Assembly (NCBI GenBank): GCA_035326425.1
Contig: DAOLFG010000004.1
Location: forward strand, 62,001-126,000
Reading direction: 5' to 3'
Length of the DNA: 64,000 nt
Source: CALKJU01 sp035326425
Lineage (GTDB): Bacteria; Pseudomonadota; Alphaproteobacteria; Geminicoccales; Geminicoccaceae
The notes beneath the pieces are model-generated. The model saw only the letters and a list, made by a program, of their open reading frames with translations, was not told the DNA's origin and searched no databases. The position numbers and the translations under genes were made by a program. This document shows, piece after piece, positions 37,066-45,490 of this stretch (position 1 is the stretch's first letter; each line of letters opens with the position of its first letter).

Positions 37066-38910
37066 ATGCCCGCCATGTACCGACAGATCCGTCGCCTCGC
37101 CGCCCTGCTGGCCATGGCCGCCGGCGGCCTCGCCGCGACGGCCGCATCCGCCGGGCTGCCGGAGCAGCCGCTGGTGGTCACGACCATCCCCGAGCTCGGC
37201 ACGCCCGGCGGCGAGCTGCGCACCCTCATCGGCCGCGCCCGCGACACCCGTCTGCTGCACGTCTACGGCTATGCGCGCCTCGTCACCTACAATCTCGACC
37301 TGCAGCTGGTGCCCGACATCCTCCTCGACTACGAGGTCGAGGCCGGCCGCAGCTTCACCTTCCACCTGCGCAAGGGGCATGCCTGGTCGGACGGCCGGCC
37401 CTTCACCACCGAGGACTTCCGCTTCTGGTGGGAGGACGTGGCGCAGGAGCCGGCGATCATGCCCTCGGGCCCGCCGATCCAGCTCATCGTCGACGGCGAG
37501 CTGCCGAAGGTCGAGATCCTGGACGAGACCACGATCCGCTACTCGTGGTCGAAGCCCAACCCGTTCTTCCTGCCCTCGCTCGGCGGCGCGGCGCCGATCA
37601 CGCTGGCGCTGCCGGCGCACTACCTCAGGCAGTTCCACAGGAAATACGCCGACCCCGCCAGGCTCGAGGAGGCTGTCAAGGCCAGCAAGTCGCGCGACTG
37701 GGCGCAGCTGTTCGGCAGGCGCGAGCGTTCCACCGAGTTCGACAATCCGGAAATGCCGACGCTGGCGCCGTGGAACATCGCCACCGCACCGCCGGCCGAT
37801 CGCTTCATCGCGGTGCGCAATCCGTATTTCCACCGCGTCGACACCAAGGGCCAGCAGCTGCCCTATGTCGACAGGCTGATCCTCGAGGTGATCGACACCA
37901 AGCTCGTGCCGATCAAGACCGGCTCGGGCGACACCGACCTGCAGTCGCGCGGCCTGTTCTTCAAGGACTACACTTTCCTGCGCGAGAGCGAGCCGCGCAG
38001 CGGGCTGAAGACGCTGCTGTGGCGCGAGGCGCGAGGTGCCCATCTGGCGCTCTACCCGAACCTGAACGCCGCCGACCCGGCCTGGCAGAGGTTGTTCCGC
38101 GACCTGCGCTTCCGCCAGGCCCTGGCGCTGGCGGTCGACCGCGATTCGATCAACCACTTCCTCTATTTCGGCCTCGCCACGCCGGCCAACAACACCATCA
38201 CTCCCGACAGCCCGCTCTATACCGATGCGGTCGGCGGGGCCTGCATGGGCTTCGATATCGACAGGGCCAATGCGCTGCTCGACGAGATCGGCCTGCCCCG
38301 GGGCGGCAACGGCGTCCGCAGGCTGCCCGACGGCCGGCCGCTCGAGCTCGTCGTCGAGACCTCGGGCGAGGACACCGAGCAGAGCGACGTGCTCGAGCTG
38401 CTGCGCGATTCCTTTGCCGAGATCGGCTTTCGCATCCACACCAAGCCCTCGGACCGGGAGGTGCTGCGCAACCGGCTGTTCTCGGGCGAGACGCTGATGA
38501 CGATCTGGTACGGCTGGGACAATGGCGTGCCGAGCGCCGACATGCCGCCCGGCACCTTTGCGCCCACCAGCCAGTTCGACCAGCTGATGTGGCCCAAATG
38601 GGGCCAGCATTTCGAGACCAAGGGGCAGTCCGGCGAGGCCCCCGCGCTGCCGGAGGCCACGAAGCTCCTGGAGGAATATCGCGACTGGGGACGCTCCGAG
38701 ACCACCGCCCAGCGCGAGGAGATCTGGCATCGGATGCTCGAGCTGTTCGCCAGCCAGTGCTACACGATCAGCCTGGTCGGCAACGTCATGCAGCCGCTGG
38801 CCATCCGCGCCAACCTGCGCAACGTGCCGCCGGAAGCGGTCTACAACTGGGAGCCGCACGGCCAGATCGGCATCTACCAGCCCGACACCTGGTGGCTGGA
38901 GAAGCCGTAG
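37066..38910 (+). CDS. peptide-type ABC transporter substrate-binding protein (SBP_bac_5), long form
   Basis: 614 residues, longer than the usual 500-540, comparable to YejA-like proteins. A signal peptide is visible (RQIRRLAALLAMAAGGLAA, cleavage near ASAGLPEQ). The body contains LHVYGYARLVTYNLDLQLVPDIL and the family element FRDLRFRQALALAVDRDSI. An ATG at codon 4 is an alternative start. It starts one base after the fused ATPase and shares its missing-permease problem. The ligand could be an oligopeptide, a muropeptide or an oligosaccharide; the preceding glycan operon makes the last worth testing. Confidence 0.88.
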   Translation: MPAMYRQIRRLAALLAMAAGGLAATAASAGLPEQPLVVTTIPELGTPGGELRTLIGRARDTRLLHVYGYARLVTYNLDLQLVPDILLDYEVEAGRSFTFHLRKGHAWSDGRPFTTEDFRFWWEDVAQEPAIMPSGPPIQLIVDGELPKVEILDETTIRYSWSKPNPFFLPSLGGAAPITLALPAHYLRQFHRKYADPARLEEAVKASKSRDWAQLFGRRERSTEFDNPEMPTLAPWNIATAPPADRFIAVRNPYFHRVDTKGQQLPYVDRLILEVIDTKLVPIKTGSGDTDLQSRGLFFKDYTFLRESEPRSGLKTLLWREARGAHLALYPNLNAADPAWQRLFRDLRFRQALALAVDRDSINHFLYFGLATPANNTITPDSPLYTDAVGGACMGFDIDRANALLDEIGLPRGGNGVRRLPDGRPLELVVETSGEDTEQSDVLELLRDSFAEIGFRIHTKPSDREVLRNRLFSGETLMTIWYGWDNGVPSADMPPGTFAPTSQFDQLMWPKWGQHFETKGQSGEAPALPEATKLLEEYRDWGRSETTAQREEIWHRMLELFASQCYTISLVGNVMQPLAIRANLRNVPPEAVYNWEPHGQIGIYQPDTWWLEKP

Positions 38911-38920
38911 CCCCCGCGCC

Positions 38921-39754
38921 TCAGCGGATCTTGACCAGCCACAGGCTGCTCTCGCGCGCGCCTTCGGCCAGCGGCAGGCCGGAGAGCCCGGCTTCGTCCA
39001 GCCATGCGGGCCGCCTCGTCGCCACCCAGTGGCTGGCGAACAGGATGTCGTAGCCGCCGCCCTGCAGCAGGCAGGCCACCGGCAGCTGCTCGCCATAGCC
39101 ACGCCACGACCAGTCCGCCGGATAGGCGTCCGGCAGGAAGATGTCGTGGACGTGCAGCACGATGCCCGCCGGCAGCCCCGGCAGCACGTCGCCCAGCAGA
39201 CGGTCGACGTCGGTGCCCGGCATGGCGACGTGGCTGGAGTCGACGAACAGCACGTCGCCGGCCGCGAGCCCGGCCAAGGCCTGCGGCCCGGCCTCGGCCA
39301 GGACCATCGGCAGGTGGCGGACCGGCAGGCCGGCCAGCTTCGCCCGCGGCGACGGGTCGATGCAGGTGATCTCGCAATCGAGCCCGCCGTCGGCGATGGC
39401 GCGAGCCATGAACCGGGTCGAATGGCCCGATCCGATCTCGACGATCCGGTGCGGCCTCAGCCGGCGGACGAGGGCATAGGCCGCGGCGCCGTCGAGCCGC
39501 GGGAACCAGTCCTGGTCGAACCGGGGCGTCGGCGGCGCCCCGCCGAACAGGGCGAGCTGGCGCCGGAAGCCTGCGAGAACGTCGACCAGCTCGCGCATGC
39601 GCGGCTCGGCCGCCGCGAACAGCGGCTCGAGGCCGGGATAGCCCGCCGGCTCCACCGATGCCGCGTAGCGGTAGGGAATGAAGAATCCCTGCCGCCGCCG
39701 GCCCAGCAACGTGTGCAGCGCCATCGCCAGCACCCGGGCGCGCGGATGGGACAT
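38921..39754 (-). CDS. class I SAM-dependent methyltransferase
   Basis: 277 residues. The SAM-binding motif I is VEIGSGHSTRFMARAI, motif II is EITCIDPSP and a motif IV-like acidic segment is VLFVDSSHVAMPG. This is the Methyltransf_24-like group that often acts on sugars or lipids in cell-surface clusters. N-terminal residues 1-90 form an extra helical region. It is the last of a run of minus-strand genes, 18 nt after the MBL-fold gene. Substrate unknown. Confidence 0.83.
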   Translation of the reverse strand: MSHPRARVLAMALHTLLGRRRQGFFIPYRYAASVEPAGYPGLEPLFAAAEPRMRELVDVLAGFRRQLALFGGAPPTPRFDQDWFPRLDGAAAYALVRRLRPHRIVEIGSGHSTRFMARAIADGGLDCEITCIDPSPRAKLAGLPVRHLPMVLAEAGPQALAGLAAGDVLFVDSSHVAMPGTDVDRLLGDVLPGLPAGIVLHVHDIFLPDAYPADWSWRGYGEQLPVACLLQGGGYDILFASHWVATRRPAWLDEAGLSGLPLAEGARESSLWLVKIR

Positions 39755-39772
39755 GCCGGCAGTCCCGACCCC

Positions 39773-40612
39773 TCAGAGCTCGATCTGCATGCCTTCGCGG
39801 GCCACCAGCGAGCCGGGAAACGCCTCCTCCAGCTCGATCGCGATGCGGTCGAGCTGGTCGTCGTCATGGTCCGGATCGTGGTGGAACGCCATCAACCGGC
39901 GCGCGCCGGCGGCCCGGCACAGCCTTACGCCCTCCTGCCAGGTCGAATGTCCCCAGCCGCGATAGCGTGGATATTCGTCGTCGGTGTAGGTGGCGTCGTA
40001 GATCACGAGGTCGGCATCGGCGATCAGGTCCAGGATGGCGGCATCGAGCTCGCCGTCGCGGTGCTCGGTGTCGGTGACGTAGCAGGCGGCGCGGCCACCG
40101 AACTCCAGGCGGTAGCCGGTGGCACCCCCCGGATGGTTGAGGCTGGCCGTGCGCATCCTGATGCCGGCGTCCAACGACAAGGTCTCGCCGGCGTCGAAAT
40201 CGTTGAAGGCGATGCACGAGTGCATGATGTCGAGCGGCACCGGAAAGAACGGCCGCTGCATCAGCGTATAGAGGACTTCCTGCAGGTTGCGCTGCTGCCG
40301 CTTGAGATGGCCGTTCCAGAACTCGAAGCGGTTCTTGCCGGTGTAGGCCGGCCGGAAGAACGGCAGGCCCTGGATGTGGTCGAGATGGGTATGGGTCAGC
40401 ACGATGTGGCCGACGATGCGCTCGTCGCAGCGTGCGAGGCTGTTGCCGAGCACACGGAGCCCCGTACCGGCGTCGAAGATGATCAGCTGGTCGCCGCAGC
40501 GCACCTCGACACAGGCAGTATTGCCGCCATACCGCACCGTGGCGCCGCCGGGACAGGGCACGGCACCCCTCACCCCCCAGAAGCGGATCTTGATGGCGGC
40601 AGCCTCATCCAT
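39773..40612 (-). CDS. MBL-fold metallo-hydrolase
   Basis: 279 residues. The metal-binding motif H-T-H-L-D-H is intact in VLTHTHLDHIQGLPFF, with the further Asp in CYVTDTEH and a His in LMAFHHDPDHDDDQ. The N-terminus IRFWGVRGAVPCPGGATVRYGG is typical of the PhnP/cyclic-nucleotide-phosphodiesterase-like branch and not of beta-lactamases. It may hydrolyse a phosphodiester or a cyclic nucleotide. The ATG is preferred to a TTG two codons upstream. It lies near the end of the minus-strand flagellar region, 89 nt after a methyltransferase gene. Confidence 0.85.
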   Translation of the reverse strand: MDEAAAIKIRFWGVRGAVPCPGGATVRYGGNTACVEVRCGDQLIIFDAGTGLRVLGNSLARCDERIVGHIVLTHTHLDHIQGLPFFRPAYTGKNRFEFWNGHLKRQQRNLQEVLYTLMQRPFFPVPLDIMHSCIAFNDFDAGETLSLDAGIRMRTASLNHPGGATGYRLEFGGRAACYVTDTEHRDGELDAAILDLIADADLVIYDATYTDDEYPRYRGWGHSTWQEGVRLCRAAGARRLMAFHHDPDHDDDQLDRIAIELEEAFPGSLVAREGMQIEL

Positions 40613-40701
40613 CGGCAAATCTCGACGCTACATCCACAAAGCCAATCAGGAAACGCTGCCGCCCGCAAGCGACCGGGGTGAGGGATACCACGCCAGAACC
40701 T

Positions 40702-41274
40702 TCAGATTCGATAATAGAGAAAATAGCGGCCGCCGGCGACCTCCGCCGGCAGCCCGGCCTCGCGCAGCCCGGCCGCCGGCAGGGGCTGGTCCGACACGAT
40801 CACCGCCCCGGGGCGCAGCAGCGCCGGCAGCAGCAGCGCGATGCGTGCGGCGACCGAGCGGTTGCGCAAGGCGTCGCCGGTGCCGATGTCGCTGTGGACC
40901 AGCGCCGCCGGCCCCGGAAGCCGCGCCGGTGCCGCAGGCAGCGTGTCCTCGAGGTCGCCCAGGATCAGGTGCTCGGCGTCGGGCATGCACAGCGGATGCG
41001 CGTCGGGCTTGCGCTCGAAGACGAAGATCTCGCGGTCCGGCAGGCGCTCGCGCAGGTGATCGTAGGTCCGCCCGTTGCCCAGGCCCAGCTCCAGCACCGG
41101 CCCGGGCAGGTCCGCCACGAGCCCAGCCGCATGATCGAGGCAGGCGCGCTGCGCCTCCAGGCGGCGGATGAAGCTGTCCAGGCGGCTCAAAGCGTCGCAC
41201 GCTCCGCTGCTGTCCTCCCGCTTGTCGACGCTGCGGCCCCGAGCGTCAACACGCCGAATGCGCCGGGCTGCCAC
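40702..41274 (-). CDS. class I SAM-dependent methyltransferase at the end of the flagellar operon
   Basis: 190 residues. Motif I is VLELGLGNGRTYDHL, motif II FVFERKPDAHP and motif IV ALVHSDIGTGD. It starts with GTG 14 nt after the stop of the FliK-like gene, in line with the flagellar genes. A TTG at 41190 (codon 29) is an equally possible start because the first 28 residues are rich in Arg and poorly ordered. Substrate unknown. Because of position, modification of flagellin or of another flagellar component deserves testing. Confidence 0.78.
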   Translation of the reverse strand: MAARRIRRVDARGRSVDKREDSSGACDALSRLDSFIRRLEAQRACLDHAAGLVADLPGPVLELGLGNGRTYDHLRERLPDREIFVFERKPDAHPLCMPDAEHLILGDLEDTLPAAPARLPGPAALVHSDIGTGDALRNRSVAARIALLLPALLRPGAVIVSDQPLPAAGLREAGLPAEVAGGRYFLYYRI

Positions 41275-41288
41275 CGGCCGGCCGCCGG

Positions 41289-42455
41289 CTAGGCCACGAC
41301 ATCGTGGCCCGGCGAGCGGCCCGGCACGGCCAGCAGCCGCTCGACCAGCCGGCCGCGAAAGCCGGTGCCGACGGCCGCGATCGAGGCCAGGGCCGCTCGG
41401 ATCTCGTGCGCGGTATCCGCATCCGGCGGCCCGGCCGTCCGCACCGCCAAATCGATGCCGCCCTCGTCGAAGCCGAGATCGAGCTGCACGTCGCCGAGCT
41501 GGCTGAGCGACAGCGCCAGCAGCATGCGCCGACAGGTGCGATCCGCGCTTCCTGCGGCATCGCGTTCCCGGCCACGCGCCAGCAGCACGTCGGCGAGATC
41601 GTCACCCCACGACAGCCGCTCGGGGATCAGCACCCAGTCCAGATCGGCACCGACATCGGCGGCTGGTCGCAGCGCCTCGCCCGGACCCGGCGCCGGCCGC
41701 TCGCGGGCGCCGTGTGCCGCCGCCGGCTCGCCCGAACCCGCGTCCCTCGCCGAAAACCTCGCCAGCAACGCCGCGAGGCCGACCGCGGCGTCGCGCGCCG
41801 GCGGTCCACCCGCGTGGTCGGCGTGCCCCGCCGCCGGCTGCGACCCGGCGCTGTCCCCGACCAGCAGCAGCTTCAGCCTGCGGCCCGGGAGCAGGCCGGG
41901 CATCGCCGTCGACATCAGCAGCTCGCCCCCGGGCGTCGCCAGCCGGGCCGATCCATCGGCTGCAAGATCGACGATCTCGGCCTCGATCAGCCGGCTCTCT
42001 GTACCGGCCGGCACCATCCTCGCCGGCAACGCCGGGGCATCGGCATAGCCGAGGATCCGCGCCGCCAGGCCGTGGCCGTCCTGCGTCCGCCGCAGCTCGG
42101 CCGGCCAGGAGCCGCCTTGCGGCGTCACCAGCCGCGCCGGATGCGGCGTCGGCGGTTCCGCCGCCTCCTCGCCGCTCCAGATCCGCACCTCGACGGTGCC
42201 GCCGATGCTGGGAAATCCGGCCGGCAGGACCATGCGCAGCCGCGATCCCGGCGGCACAGGCGCAAGCCCCTCGATGCCGAGCAGCCTGCCGCCCGCCTCC
42301 ACCACCGTCAGATCGCCTTCGGGGCCTACGACCAGCGCCACCACGCCGCCGGCGACGAGGCGGGCCGCCGCCGGTCTCGACACCGTCTCGCCCGCGACGG
42401 CCCGTCCCGCCGCCGGCGGCGGGGCGATGGCCGCCACCTGCCCCGGCTCAGGCAT
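41289..42455 (-). CDS. FliK-like / flagellar operon protein, second hook-length-control-type protein
   Basis: 388 residues, rich in Ala, Pro and Gly with low-complexity linkers around residues 190-250. The C-terminal 100 residues (SLSQLGDVQLDLGFDEGGIDLAVRT) match the pattern of the Flg_hook domain of FliK, in which LGxVxxxLxxxxG is central. It overlaps flhF by 8 nt. The N-terminal two thirds contain small beta-barrel-like segments (VEAGGRLLGIEGLAPVPPGSRLRM). I am not sure it is a secreted ruler; it could be an uncharacterised flagellar assembly protein. The regular fliK lies elsewhere in the window. Confidence 0.6.
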   Translation of the reverse strand: MPEPGQVAAIAPPPAAGRAVAGETVSRPAAARLVAGGVVALVVGPEGDLTVVEAGGRLLGIEGLAPVPPGSRLRMVLPAGFPSIGGTVEVRIWSGEEAAEPPTPHPARLVTPQGGSWPAELRRTQDGHGLAARILGYADAPALPARMVPAGTESRLIEAEIVDLAADGSARLATPGGELLMSTAMPGLLPGRRLKLLLVGDSAGSQPAAGHADHAGGPPARDAAVGLAALLARFSARDAGSGEPAAAHGARERPAPGPGEALRPAADVGADLDWVLIPERLSWGDDLADVLLARGRERDAAGSADRTCRRMLLALSLSQLGDVQLDLGFDEGGIDLAVRTAGPPDADTAHEIRAALASIAAVGTGFRGRLVERLLAVPGRSPGHDVVA

Positions 42456-43389
42456 CCTCGCCGCCCGAGGCGGTGCTGTGCAGCAGGATGCGCGACAGCC
42501 CGGCGGCGGTCAGCGCCGCCGATCCCCTGCCGATGGTCGGCCCGATGGCCGCGCCCGCCATGGCGATGCCGGTAGCGGCGGCGGCCAGCACGCCGCCCAG
42601 CCGTCGTGCGGTGTCGAGCCTGGTGACTATCATGCGCCGCACACCCAGGGCGGCGAAATTGGCGGCCATCTCCAGACTGTCCTCGGCGCAAAGGCCGGCC
42701 GGCAGCACCAGCACCGGCTCGACGTCGGCCTTGCGCATCAGATCCGCCAAGCGCGCCAGCTCCTCGCTGCGGAACGGGTTGACCCCGGCCGTGTCGATCA
42801 CAGTCGCCGGCCCGGCCCCGGCCAGCCGGGCCGCCAGCTGGTCGGCGTCGGCCACGGCGATCGGTGCCCGGCCGAGCGGCCGCAGCAGCGCCTGGAGCTG
42901 GGCCAACCCGCCGGCCTTGCCGGCATCGGCCGACAGCACCTGGACGTCCTGCTCGGCCATCAGCGCATCGACCACGATGCGGGCGACGGCCGCGGTCTTG
43001 CCGGCGCCGGAAGGGCCCACGAGCATCAGCGGCCGCTCCAGCGGATGGCGCAAGGGCCGAAAGCGCGCCCAGCCCACCAGCGCCTGGGCCAGCAGGACGC
43101 CGGCGTCGCCGGCGGCGCTCTCCGGCAGGGCCGACAGGATTCCGTCGCGCGCCGGTCCCGGCACCCGGTGGTGCGACAGGGCGGCGGCGATCTCGCGGCG
43201 GGCGCCGCTGTCGTCCGGCGGCGCCAGCAGCCGGGCGATGTCGTCGCCGCCGCGCTCGATGGCCGCCGTCAGCCGCACGCCCTCGCGCGTCGCCCGGCTC
43301 GCCAGGATCACGGCGTTCTCGCCCAGTGTCTCGCGCACCCGCGCGATCGCCTCGTGGGTGTCGGCGGCATGGATGACGCGCAGCTGCAT
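42448..43389 (-). CDS. flhF: flagellar biosynthesis GTPase FlhF
   Basis: 313 residues, shorter than typical FlhF. The N-terminal MQLRVIHAADTHEAIARVRETLG matches the FlhF B-domain start. The SRP-type NG domain shows a P-loop GPSGAGKTAA, VIDTAGVNPF as G3 and VTRLDTARRLGGVL as the G4-like element (T-R-L-D instead of T-K-L-D). FlhF governs flagellar number and polar placement with FlhG. No flhG is visible in the window. It lies 3 nt after flhA. Confidence 0.87.
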   Translation of the reverse strand: MQLRVIHAADTHEAIARVRETLGENAVILASRATREGVRLTAAIERGGDDIARLLAPPDDSGARREIAAALSHHRVPGPARDGILSALPESAAGDAGVLLAQALVGWARFRPLRHPLERPLMLVGPSGAGKTAAVARIVVDALMAEQDVQVLSADAGKAGGLAQLQALLRPLGRAPIAVADADQLAARLAGAGPATVIDTAGVNPFRSEELARLADLMRKADVEPVLVLPAGLCAEDSLEMAANFAALGVRRMIVTRLDTARRLGGVLAAAATGIAMAGAAIGPTIGRGSAALTAAGLSRILLHSTASGGEDA

Positions 43390-43392
43390 GGC

Positions 43393-45480
43393 TCACACCT
43401 GCCCGAGATTGCGCAGCTTGGCCTTGGGATGGATCTCGTTGTGCGACAGCACGACCGTCGCCGGCCGGAACCGCTCGACGACCGAGCGCACGAACGGCCG
43501 CACCGGCGGGCTGGTCACCACCACCGGCAGCTCGCCCTTCATCGCGTGCGTCTCGAGGCAGTCGGACAGCGACTTGACGAACTGCTGCAGCCGCGACGGC
43601 GCCATCGCCAGCTGGCGCTCGTCGCCCTGGCCGACCAGCGCCTCCGCGAAGGCCTGCTCCCATTCCGCCGAAAGGCCGATGAACGGGATGTGGCCGGCGT
43701 CGCCGGTGCAGGCGTTGCTGATCTGGCGCGCCAGCCTGGCGCGGACGTGCTCGATGATCGGCACCACGCTCTGGAAGTGCGTCGCCGCCTCGGCGATCGC
43801 CTCGACGATCAGCGGCAGGTCGCGGATCGACACCCGCTCCAGCAGCAGGCCCTGCAGCACACGCTGGATGCCGCTGGCGGTGATGCGCGCCGGCACGATG
43901 TCCGCCAGCAGCTTCTTGTAGTCCTCGCCCAGCTCCGACAGCAGCTTCTGGGTCTCGGCGAAGCTCAGCAGGTCGCCCAGATGGTCCTTGATGACCTCGG
44001 TGAGGTGGGTGGTGACGACCGTCGGCGGGTCGACCACCGTGTAGCCGCGGACGGCGGCCTCGTCGCGATAGTGCGCCGGCACCCACATGGCGGCGAGCCC
44101 GAAGGTCGGCTCGATCGTGGCCTCGCCGGGCAGGTTGATCTTGCCGCCCTGCGGATCCATGACCAGCAGCGTGCCCGGCCGCACCTCGCCGCGCGCCGCC
44201 TCCAGCTCCTTGACGCGCACGACATAGGTCGTGGCCGGCAGCTGGATGTTGTCCTGGATCCGGATCGACGGCATCACGAAGCCGAGCTCGCCGGCGAGCT
44301 GGCGGCGCAGCGCCTTGATCTGGTCGGTGACGCGGGCGCCCGGCCCGTCGCCGATCAGCGACAGCAGGCCATAGCCCAGCTCGAGCCGGACGGTGTCCAT
44401 CGCCAGCGCCGCCGCGATCGGCTCCTCGGCGGGTGCCGCCGTGGCCGGCGGCTCGGCGGCCTTGGCGGCCGCGGCCCTGTTGCGCTCGCCGCTGCGGAAG
44501 CCGAGCCATCCCGCGGCCCCCGCAAGCGCCAGGAACGGCAGGGTCGGCAGGCCGGGCAGCAGCGCCAGCGCCACCAGCAGGCCGCTGGTCACACCCAGCG
44601 CCCGCGGATAGGCGCCGAGCTGGCCGAACAGCGCCTTGTCGGCGCGGCCGCTGACGCCGGCCTTGGTGACCAGCAGGCCCGCCGCCGTCGACACGATCAG
44701 CGCCGGCACCTGCGAGACCAGGCCGTCGCCGACCGACAGCAGCGTGTAGGTGCGCGCCGCCTCGGCGATGCTCAGTCCCTCCTGGGCGACGCCGATGATC
44801 AGGCCACCCACGAGGTTGATGCCGGTGATCAGCAGCGCCGCCACCGCATCGCCCCTGACGAACTTGGAAGCACCGTCCATGGCGCCGAAGAACGAGCTCT
44901 CCTCCTCCAGCGCCTTGCGGCGCTCGCGGGCGGCGTCCTCGTCGATCAGCCCCGCCGAGAGGTCGGCGTCGATCGCCATCTGCTTGCCCGGCATCGCATC
45001 GAGCGAGAACCGTGCCGCCACCTCGGCGATGCGCGTCGAGCCCTTGGTGATGACGACGAAGTTCACGATCAGCAGGATCGCGAAGACGATGACGCCGATC
45101 ACGAAGTTGCCCTGCATCACGAAGCCGCCGAAGGCCTCGATGACGTGGCCGGCAGCCGCCGGGCCCTCGTGGCCCTCGGCGAGGATCAGCCGCGTCGAGG
45201 CGATGTTGAGCGCCAGGCGCAGCATGGTGGTGATCAGCAGGATCGTCGGGAAGACGTTGAAGTCGAGCGGCCGCTCGATGAGCAGCGCCGTCAGCAGCAC
45301 AAGCACCGACAAGGTGATCGAGAGCGCCAGCAGCAGGTCCAGCAGCAGGGCCGGCAACGGCAGGATCAGCACCACCAGGATGGCGACGATGCCCAGCGCC
45401 AGCAGCACGTCGGTCTGCATCGCCCCCCGGCCGATGCTGCGCAGGCTCGAAGCGCCGAGGGCCGGCATCGCCATGGCCAT
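43393..45480 (-). CDS. flhA: flagellar export gate protein FlhA
   Basis: 695 residues, standard length. About eight membrane helices occupy the first 330 residues. The conserved cytoplasmic loop between helices 4 and 5 reads FVVITKGSTRIAEVAARFSLDAMPGKQMAIDADLSAG (family FHIPEP signature region), and VPALIVSTAAGLLVTK follows. The C-terminal half forms the soluble nonamer ring that receives chaperone-substrate complexes. The ATG is preceded by GAGGAG. It lies 10 nt after flbD and 3 nt before flhF. Confidence 0.97.
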   Translation of the reverse strand: MAMAMPALGASSLRSIGRGAMQTDVLLALGIVAILVVLILPLPALLLDLLLALSITLSVLVLLTALLIERPLDFNVFPTILLITTMLRLALNIASTRLILAEGHEGPAAAGHVIEAFGGFVMQGNFVIGVIVFAILLIVNFVVITKGSTRIAEVAARFSLDAMPGKQMAIDADLSAGLIDEDAARERRKALEEESSFFGAMDGASKFVRGDAVAALLITGINLVGGLIIGVAQEGLSIAEAARTYTLLSVGDGLVSQVPALIVSTAAGLLVTKAGVSGRADKALFGQLGAYPRALGVTSGLLVALALLPGLPTLPFLALAGAAGWLGFRSGERNRAAAAKAAEPPATAAPAEEPIAAALAMDTVRLELGYGLLSLIGDGPGARVTDQIKALRRQLAGELGFVMPSIRIQDNIQLPATTYVVRVKELEAARGEVRPGTLLVMDPQGGKINLPGEATIEPTFGLAAMWVPAHYRDEAAVRGYTVVDPPTVVTTHLTEVIKDHLGDLLSFAETQKLLSELGEDYKKLLADIVPARITASGIQRVLQGLLLERVSIRDLPLIVEAIAEAATHFQSVVPIIEHVRARLARQISNACTGDAGHIPFIGLSAEWEQAFAEALVGQGDERQLAMAPSRLQQFVKSLSDCLETHAMKGELPVVVTSPPVRPFVRSVVERFRPATVVLSHNEIHPKAKLRNLGQV

Positions 45481-45490
45481 GACCGGCTCC

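Noticed and set aside
39773..40612. Metallo-beta-lactamase resistance gene
   Set aside because: The HxHxDH motif belongs to the whole MBL superfamily; the N-terminus resembles PhnP/phosphodiesterase-like proteins and no signal peptide is present.
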